Assembly (NCBI GenBank): GCA_021780275.1
Contig: JAJXZC010000118.1
Coordinates: 1 to 5,654 of the forward strand
Direction: 5' to 3'
From: Pseudomonadota bacterium
GTDB taxonomy: Bacteria > Pseudomonadota > Alphaproteobacteria > Parvibaculales > Parvibaculaceae
Length of the DNA stretch: 5,654 nucleotides
Numbering within the stretch: position 1 is the first letter of the stretch; the number at the start of each line of letters is the position of its first letter. The translations under genes were made by a program, and so were the position numbers. The notes beneath the pieces are model-generated. The model was given only the letters and a program-made list of their open reading frames with translations. It had not been told where the DNA came from and searched no databases. Shown one piece after another: positions 1 to 5,654 of this stretch.

Positions 1-143
1 GCCTGATCACGCGCGGCGCGCTCTCCGGCGACGCGGTAACCGGCCCTGGCGACAGCGCATATCGCTCGGCCATGCAATCCCTCCTCGCTGCGATGTTTCC
101 GCCACAGAACACCAATATCTCGCCATTTGGCGGCGGGCTTTAG
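1..143 (+). CDS. C-terminal end of an unrecognised protein (5' end outside window)
   Basis: The frame beginning at base 3 stays open for 46 codons and stops at TAG 141-143. About three quarters of its codons end in G or C, as in the other genes here, and that bias is weaker in the neighbouring frame, which supports real coding. The visible tail contains the segment SAYRSAMQSLLAAMFPP and ends in a glycine-rich stretch, SPFGGGL. There is no membrane segment and no motif I recognise, so I assign no function. No canonical terminator follows: a 5-bp stem at 154-170 has no T-run after it. The next gene on this strand starts 191 bases downstream behind its own promoter, so the two are probably not one operon. 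Confidence 0.6.
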   Translation, partial: LITRGALSGDAVTGPGDSAYRSAMQSLLAAMFPPQNTNISPFGGGL

Positions 144-174
144 GCTATAGGCTGGCTCCCGGGCCGAGCCGCGA

Positions 175-201
175 TTGACAAAAGCCTGTTAATCCCTATG
201 T
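175..201 (+). promoter_or_regulatory. Sigma-70-type promoter for the DEAD-box helicase gene
   Basis: A perfect -35 hexamer TTGACA lies at 175-180. It is followed by CTATGT at 196-201, which matches the alphaproteobacterial -10 form CTATAT at five of six positions. The overlapping TGTATT at 199-204 gives an 18-base spacer and four of six matches to TATAAT. A start of transcription near 207-212 would leave a leader of roughly 125 bases before the helicase start codon. No other gene on this strand lies between this site and the helicase. The -35 is clear; the exact -10 is uncertain. Confidence 0.55.
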
Positions 202-334
202 ATTGCGTGGAATTGCGGACCGCGCGGCCGCGGAACGACGCGCAAAGACGCTGCCCCCTAAGACAAAGCGTCCACGGGCCCTCGAAGTGGGCCACCATCG
301 GGCAGCATGTACATGGTAGAACAGGCCTCATTAT

Positions 335-1909
<1,575 letters not shown>

Positions 1910-1930
1910 GATCCCGTTCCTTCCGGAATA

Positions 1931-1960
1931 AAAAAGGCGGCTCGCAAGAGCCGCCTTTTT
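1931..1960. terminator. Bidirectional intrinsic terminator between convergent genes
   Basis: A perfect 8-bp stem GGCGGCTC (1936-1943) / GAGCCGCC (1948-1955) closes a GCAA loop, a stable GNRA-type tetraloop. It is flanked by five A (1931-1935) and five T (1956-1960), which can lengthen the stem. The + strand transcript ends in TTTTTCTTT and the - strand transcript in six T. The hairpin lies just past the helicase stop (1909) and just past the stop of the opposing gene (1969), so it can end both convergent transcripts. Confidence 0.92.
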
Positions 1961-1968
1961 CTTTGGCC

Positions 1969-3288
1969 TCATTTGGCAGCGGGCGTCACCCGCCAGACGA
2001 TGTTGCCCACATCGTCCGCGACGAGCAGCGCGCCCGCCTTGTCTTCGACAACGCCCGCCGGGCGGCCAAGAGCGTCGCCATCCTCATTGACGAAGCCCGT
2101 CAGCACGTCCTCGGGCATCCCGACGGGTTTTCCGTCCTCGAAGGCCACGAAGATCACCTTGTAGCCGCTCAGCGGCTTGCGGTTCCACGAACCATGCTGG
2201 CCGATGAAGGCGCCGCCCTTGAAATGCGGCGGCAGCAGAGCGCCGCGATAGAAATGGAGGCCGAGCGACGCCGTATGGCTCCCGAGGGCGTAGTCGGGCG
2301 CGATGGCCCGCGCCACCAGTTCGGGGTTCTGGGGCGTTACGCGGGCATCGACATGTTCGCCGTAATAGACATAGGGCCAGCCGTAAAAGGCGCCATCCTT
2401 CACCGAGGTCATATAGTCGGGAACGAGATCGTTGCCGATCTCGTCGCGCTCATTGACCGCCGTCCAGAGCGCGCCGGTCCGTGGCTCCCAATCCATCCCG
2501 ACGGGATTGCGCAGACCTGAGGCGAAGATGCGCGCCTTGCCCGTCGCGACATCGACCTCGTAAATGGCCGCCCGGCCCTCTTCCTTGTCGAGCCCGTTCT
2601 CGCCGACATTGCTGTTCGAGCCGACCGTGACGTAGAGACGCTTGCCGTCCGGGCTCGCGATGACATTCTTCGTCCAGTGGTGATTGATAGGCCCTGCGGG
2701 AAGATCGACGACCTTGGCACCCGGCTCGCCGATCGCCGTCTCCCCCGTCTTGTAGGGAAACCGCATCAGCGCATCGCTATTGGCGACATAGAGGTCGTTG
2801 CCAACCAGCGCCATGCCGAAGGGCGAATTGAGGTCTTTCAGAAAGACGCTCCGCATATCCGCCACGCCATCCCCGTTCGTGTCGCGCAACAGCGTGATGC
2901 GATTGGCGCTCGGCGTGCCGGCTCCGGCCATTTTCATGACGACGCCCGCGACCCAGCCCGTGACCCCCTTGCTGTCGTCGGGCCGCGCCGGCCCATTGGT
3001 TTCGGAGACAAGCACGTCGCCATTGGGAAGCACGAAAAGCCAGCGTGGATGATCGAGGTCGCGCGCGAATGCGCTGACGGCAAGCCCGGCCGCGGGCTTC
3101 GGTGCCCCGCCATCGGGCCAGCCTATGGCAGTCGCGATATTCACGGTCGGCAGGGAGCTTGATTGCGGTTGCGGCAAGGTCGGCTTGGGACCGTAGCCGG
3201 CAGCGGCCGGGAGTTTCGATTCCTCGCCACATGCCACAAGGCCGATGAAGACGAGGGCGACGGCGAGCCTGGCGGCAACATGTTTCAC
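1969..3288 (-). CDS. PQQ-type sugar/L-sorbosone dehydrogenase family lipoprotein
   Basis: This is a 439-residue exported lipoprotein: positive start (K2, H3, R7), hydrophobic segment about 8-18, lipobox LVAC with the lipidated cysteine at C20, then a Pro/Ser-rich linker to about 50. The rest resembles the soluble PQQ glucose dehydrogenase / sorbosone dehydrogenase beta-propeller family. Visible landmarks are DHPRW (79-83), PNGDVLVSE (88-96), a calcium-loop-like DTNGDGVAD (136-144), NHHWTKN (202-208), a GSNSN turn (223-227), GLRNPVGM (258-265), [14 protein letters not shown] (279-292), [11 protein letters not shown] (337-347) and GQHGSWNR (363-370). H203 or H204 is the best candidate for the catalytic histidine of the family (inference). 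The predicted role is oxidation of a sugar or sugar aldehyde in the periplasm with PQQ as cofactor, electrons passing to the respiratory chain; the substrate cannot be read from sequence. The start is GTG 3288, supported by the Shine-Dalgarno upstream and the good signal peptide. No PQQ-synthesis or cytochrome gene is adjacent. A non-catalytic propeller is possible. Confidence 0.82.
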   Translation of the reverse strand: MKHVAARLAVALVFIGLVACGEESKLPAAAGYGPKPTLPQPQSSSLPTVNIATAIGWPDGGAPKPAAGLAVSAFARDLDHPRWLFVLPNGDVLVSETNGPARPDDSKGVTGWVAGVVMKMAGAGTPSANRITLLRDTNGDGVADMRSVFLKDLNSPFGMALVGNDLYVANSDALMRFPYKTGETAIGEPGAKVVDLPAGPINHHWTKNVIASPDGKRLYVTVGSNSNVGENGLDKEEGRAAIYEVDVATGKARIFASGLRNPVGMDWEPRTGALWTAVNERDEIGNDLVPDYMTSVKDGAFYGWPYVYYGEHVDARVTPQNPELVARAIAPDYALGSHTASLGLHFYRGALLPPHFKGGAFIGQHGSWNRKPLSGYKVIFVAFEDGKPVGMPEDVLTGFVNEDGDALGRPAGVVEDKAGALLVADDVGNIVWRVTPAAK

Positions 3289-3294
3289 GGAGAG

Positions 3295-3300
3295 CCTCTT
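3295..3300 (-). promoter_or_regulatory. Ribosome binding site supporting a GTG start
   Basis: On the - strand the sequence AAGAGG lies six bases before GTG 3286-3288. Together with the lipoprotein signal peptide that begins there, it fixes a GTG start for the PQQ-type dehydrogenase. Confidence 0.7.
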
Positions 3301-3314
3301 CCTTGGAGCCGTGG

Positions 3315-3346
3315 TGAAAAGGGCGGCTCGAAGGCCGCCCTTTCAC
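3315..3346 (-). terminator. Intrinsic terminator after the aldehyde dehydrogenase gene
   Basis: Read on the - strand, a 7-bp GGGCGGC/GCCGCCC stem (3340-3334 with 3327-3321) closes a six-base loop. It is extended by GTGAAA/TTTCAC pairing with one bulged base, and the 3' arm runs straight into TTTT. It lies 26 bases past the aldehyde dehydrogenase stop and ahead of the next - strand gene, whose start is at 3288. On the + strand only three T follow the stem, so it is oriented to stop the dehydrogenase transcript. It shares the string GGCGGCTCG with the 1931-1960 terminator. Confidence 0.8.
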
Positions 3347-3371
3347 ATACGTATCGACCTTGGGGCCGGAT

Positions 3372-4835
3372 CTACTTCTTGATCTGAGACGCGAGCATCT
3401 TGCGCACCTTGGGGCCGTAAGGCGCGCGGAACATCTCCACCACCATCTTGGCCTTGGACTGCGTGTAGATCGCCTTCTTGTGGCTGAAGGTGCGGAACCC
3501 GTCGATGCCGTGATAGGAGCCCATGCCGCTCGGGCCGACGCCGCCGAAAGGCAGGTCTTCCATCGAGACATGCATGATGACGTCATTGACCGTCACGCCG
3601 CCCGAGGTCGTGTGGTCGAGCACACGGCGCTCCTCATTCGCATCCTCGCCGAAGTAATAGAGGCCAAGCGGCCGGTCGTGGCCGTTGATGTAGCCCAGCA
3701 CTTCGGAGACGTCGCGGTAGGACTTCACCGGCAGCACGGGGCCGAAGATTTCGTCCTGCATGACCTTCATGTCATCGGTTGCGTTCAGCACGATCGTCGG
3801 CGGAATCTTGTGCGCCTGCTGCTGGCTGAAATCCTCATTGGCCGGATTGATCTCGACAATCGTCGCGCCCTTGGCCTTCGCATCGGCCAGATAGCCGTTG
3901 ATGCGGTCGTAATGACGCTGGTTGATGATCGAGGTGTAGTCCGGGTTGTCCTTGATGGTCGGGAACATCTTGGTGACCGACTTCGTCGCTTCCGAGACGA
4001 ATTCATTCACCTTGCCTTCCGGCACGAAGACATAGTCCGGCGCGAGGCAGATCTGCCCCGCATTGAGCGTCTTGCCGGTCAGGATCTTGGCAGCCGCCTC
4101 GTCGATCTTCGCGCTGTTGGACACGATAACCGGCGACTTGCCGCCGAGTTCCAGCGTCAGCGGAACGAGATGTTGAGCCGCCGCGCGCATGACGTGATAG
4201 GCGATCGAGGTCGCGCCCGTAAAGATCAGATGATCGAAGGGCTGGCCGCTGAACGCCTGGCCGACAGCCGGGCCGCCGGTGATGACGGCCACTTCCGTCT
4301 CGTCGAAGGCGGAGCGGAACATGCGCGCCATGAGTTCCGACGTCGCCGGCGTGAATTCCGACGGCTTGATCATCGCGCGGTTGCCGGCGGCGAAAACGCC
4401 CGCGAGCGGCGCGAAGGTCAGATTGATCGGGAAGTTCCACGGGCTGATGACGCCGACCGTGCCAAGCGGCTGATACTCGACCCGCGCCTTGGCGCCGAGA
4501 AGCCCCAGCGGGAACTGCACCTTGCGCTTTTCCGGCTTCATCCAGTCGCGCAGATGCTTCTTGGCGTGCTTCAGCGGCCCGAGCGTGCCCATCACGTCCG
4601 TGAGCAGGGTCTGCTCATGGCTGCGATGCCCGAAATCGGAGGCCAGCGCCTCGCAGATTTCCTTCTGGTTGTCGACGATGAGCGCTATCGAGCGGTCGAG
4701 CCATTCGATGCGGCGTTCCGCGCTGAGCGGGCCGTCCTTGATATGCGCGGCTTTCTGCCGATCCAGAATATTGCGGATCGAGGCCGAAATGGCCCCCACA
4801 TCGGCCTCCTGGGCCTGAGATTCGGCCAAGCTCAT
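3372..4835 (-). CDS. calB: Coniferyl aldehyde dehydrogenase-type ALDH
   Basis: This 487-residue cytoplasmic aldehyde dehydrogenase should oxidise an aldehyde to its acid with NAD(P)+. It most resembles the coniferyl-aldehyde dehydrogenase (CalB) branch, which turns coniferyl aldehyde into ferulate. Numbered from ATG 4835, the landmarks are SPWNFP (131-136), coenzyme loop FTGATS (205-210), general base E229 in LELGG, nucleophile C263 in GQICLAPDY, EIFGPVLP (362-369) with cofactor-contacting E362, and LPFGGVGPSGMG (428-439) followed by YHGIDGFRTFSH. All catalytic residues are present and the length is normal for the family. The frame stays open for 42 more codons upstream (to 4961), but AGGAGG five bases before ATG 4835 and the lack of family-like sequence in the extension favour 4835. 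A TATATT at 4914-4909 (- strand) is a possible -10, without a convincing -35. No other aromatic-degradation gene is visible, so the physiological substrate may be a different aromatic or aliphatic aldehyde; the symbol is by resemblance. Confidence 0.9.
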   Translation of the reverse strand: MSLAESQAQEADVGAISASIRNILDRQKAAHIKDGPLSAERRIEWLDRSIALIVDNQKEICEALASDFGHRSHEQTLLTDVMGTLGPLKHAKKHLRDWMKPEKRKVQFPLGLLGAKARVEYQPLGTVGVISPWNFPINLTFAPLAGVFAAGNRAMIKPSEFTPATSELMARMFRSAFDETEVAVITGGPAVGQAFSGQPFDHLIFTGATSIAYHVMRAAAQHLVPLTLELGGKSPVIVSNSAKIDEAAAKILTGKTLNAGQICLAPDYVFVPEGKVNEFVSEATKSVTKMFPTIKDNPDYTSIINQRHYDRINGYLADAKAKGATIVEINPANEDFSQQQAHKIPPTIVLNATDDMKVMQDEIFGPVLPVKSYRDVSEVLGYINGHDRPLGLYYFGEDANEERRVLDHTTSGGVTVNDVIMHVSMEDLPFGGVGPSGMGSYHGIDGFRTFSHKKAIYTQSKAKMVVEMFRAPYGPKVRKMLASQIKK

Positions 4836-4840
4836 GAATT

Positions 4841-4846
4841 CCTCCT
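4841..4846 (-). promoter_or_regulatory. Perfect Shine-Dalgarno that sets the ALDH start
   Basis: AGGAGG on the - strand, five bases (AATTC) before the ATG at 4833-4835. It is the strongest ribosome binding site in the window and argues against starts farther upstream in the same open frame. Confidence 0.88.
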
Positions 4847-4984
4847 GTTGCGTACCTTTTGGGCCTTCTGCCGCCATGCGCTGGCTGGCGATAGGCCGAT
4901 TTGGGAAAAATATACATGACATTGGGCAAACCTCGTAGCCCCCCTTTGCCGCCCGCCACAAGGGCTTTCCGCTGCGTCAATTGG

Positions 4985-5013
4985 AACCGGAGCCCCGGTT
5001 TTCGGGTCCGGTT
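4985..5013. repeat. Long imperfect inverted repeat in the divergent intergenic region
   Basis: AACCGGA (4985-4991) pairs with TCCGGTT (5007-5013), and CCCG (4994-4997) with CGGG (5003-5006). This gives about 11 base pairs with a two-base bulge and a five-base loop, GTTTT. It lies between the divergent ALDH and GGDEF genes, 150 bases before the first and 90 before the second. Only three T follow it on the + strand and none on the other, so it is a poor terminator. It could be an operator or an mRNA leader hairpin; the role is unknown. Confidence 0.5.
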
Positions 5014-5090
5014 TACCCCCGCGTAACGAAGTTAACCTAATCTCACCGGGCGATGGATTTGGGCTGCGCTTCCTGGAAAGGCGGCCGGAT

Positions 5091-5094
5091 GAGG
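5091..5094 (+). promoter_or_regulatory. Ribosome binding site supporting the GTG start of the GGDEF gene
   Basis: GAGG at 5091-5094 lies eight bases before GTG 5103. No in-frame ATG, GTG or TTG is found in the preceding 60 bases. The first in-frame ATG (5145) is inside the protein and would remove the first 14 residues. Confidence 0.6.
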
Positions 5095-5102
5095 ATTTTG
5101 CG

Positions 5103-5654
5103 GTGACTTATACGGATGATATTGGCGTGGCGACCGAATGGAGCATGAAAGCCCTGGGGCTCATGGCCCGGCACGGTATCGCCCCGCTTCCGCAGAATTA
5201 CGACATCTGGTTTCGCTATGCCTCCGGCCACGATGCCGATCTGAACGAAGCAATCGACAACAAGCTGAAGGAAGGCGCGAAAATCGACGACAAGATTTCC
5301 GCCGATCTTCATCAGCGCTTCGTCACGCATGCGGCGCTTGCCGACGCGGCGATCAACGCGGGCGACAAGCTGAACCTCGAAGTCGACAACATCCTGAAAC
5401 TCGTCGCTGAAGCGGCAGGCGACTCGAGCACCCTCGGCACCTCGGTCCGCAAGGCGAGCGCGGAACTTTCGAACAAATCGACCGCCAACGACGTGCGCCG
5501 CGTGGTCGACGTGATCGTCGCCGCGACACGGCATATGGAGACGCGCAGCAAGGAGCTTGAGCTTCGTCTGAACGAGACGAAGAGCGAGCTCAATACGCTG
5601 CAGTCGAACCTGACCAAGGCGCGCAACGAAGCCCGCACCGATGGCCTCACCGGC
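5103..5654 (+). CDS. N-terminal part of a probable GGDEF diguanylate cyclase (3' end outside window)
   Basis: The frame from GTG 5103 is open for 184 codons to the window end, with strong G/C third-position bias. The protein starts with an N-terminal segment like that of soluble alphaproteobacterial GGDEF proteins: ALGLMARHGIAPLPQNYDIW (17-36), then FRYASGHDADLNEAID. A mostly helical, heptad-like region with many Glu/Lys/Leu follows from about 45 to 178, especially 143-178, fitting a dimerising coiled coil. The last residues, ARTDGLTG (177-184), match the DxLTGLxNR signature that opens GGDEF domains, so the catalytic domain should follow just outside. The predicted role is synthesis of cyclic di-GMP from two GTP in the cytoplasm. 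No membrane segment or recognisable sensor domain is visible. The GGDEF site, inhibitory site and any EAL domain cannot be seen, so activity is unverified. It is divergent from the ALDH gene. Confidence 0.78.
   Translation, partial: MTYTDDIGVATEWSMKALGLMARHGIAPLPQNYDIWFRYASGHDADLNEAIDNKLKEGAKIDDKISADLHQRFVTHAALADAAINAGDKLNLEVDNILKLVAEAAGDSSTLGTSVRKASAELSNKSTANDVRRVVDVIVAATRHMETRSKELELRLNETKSELNTLQSNLTKARNEARTDGLTG

Noticed and set aside
154..170. GGCTC/GAGCC hairpin just after the first partial gene, considered as its terminator
   Set aside because: Only 5 bp with a seven-base loop and no T-run; the promoter -35 follows almost at once.
1963..3162. + strand open frames of 185 and 161 codons opposite the PQQ-type dehydrogenase
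   Set aside because: Antisense shadows with no recognisable motifs; one begins inside the shared terminator region.
3360..4919. 519-codon + strand open frame opposite the ALDH gene
   Set aside because: It is the antisense shadow of a well-supported gene in GC-rich DNA. Its protein is rich in Arg/His/Asp/Leu with no family motifs, and the - strand frame carries all catalytic ALDH residues.
5043..5534. 163-codon - strand frame, and a 90-codon + strand frame from 5138, over the GGDEF gene
   Set aside because: Neither resembles a protein family. The frame from GTG 5103 gives a coherent cyclase N-terminus ending in the DGLTG signature.

Overview
The window looks like a piece of a GC-rich alphaproteobacterial chromosome, all ordinary housekeeping and metabolic content. 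The assignment rests on strong G/C bias at third codon positions, a helicase tail of a type I recall from alphaproteobacterial RhlE-like proteins, and a diguanylate-cyclase N-terminus of a kind common in that class. A Parvibaculum/Rhizobiales-like source is plausible, but I cannot prove it from this sequence.

Layout: (1) the last 46 codons of an unrecognised + strand gene (1-143); (2) a 191-base gap with a good sigma-70-type promoter (about 175-201) and a leader able to form hairpins; (3) a + strand RhlE-type DEAD-box RNA helicase (335-1909); (4) a strong two-way terminator (1931-1960) shared with the convergent gene; (5) a - strand lipoprotein of the PQQ-type sugar/sorbosone dehydrogenase beta-propeller family (1969-3288, GTG start); (6) an intrinsic terminator (3315-3346); (7) a - strand coniferyl-aldehyde-dehydrogenase-type ALDH (3372-4835, start fixed by a perfect Shine-Dalgarno); (8) a 267-base divergent intergenic region with a long hairpin; (9) the first 184 codons of a probable GGDEF diguanylate cyclase (5103 to the window end). 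This last gene lies in a frame with no ATG near its start.

The genes do not form one pathway. The two oxidoreductases share a strand but are separated by a terminator, so they are probably separate transcription units. One acts outside the cytoplasmic membrane with PQQ and the other in the cytoplasm with NAD(P). The helicase and the cyclase are stand-alone RNA-metabolism and signalling genes. I see no mobile element, CRISPR array, tRNA, rRNA or phage gene, and no convincing evidence of a new biological system. The points most worth checking are the helicase leader and tail, the divergent-region hairpin, the start-codon corrections, and the uncertain substrate of the PQQ-type lipoprotein.
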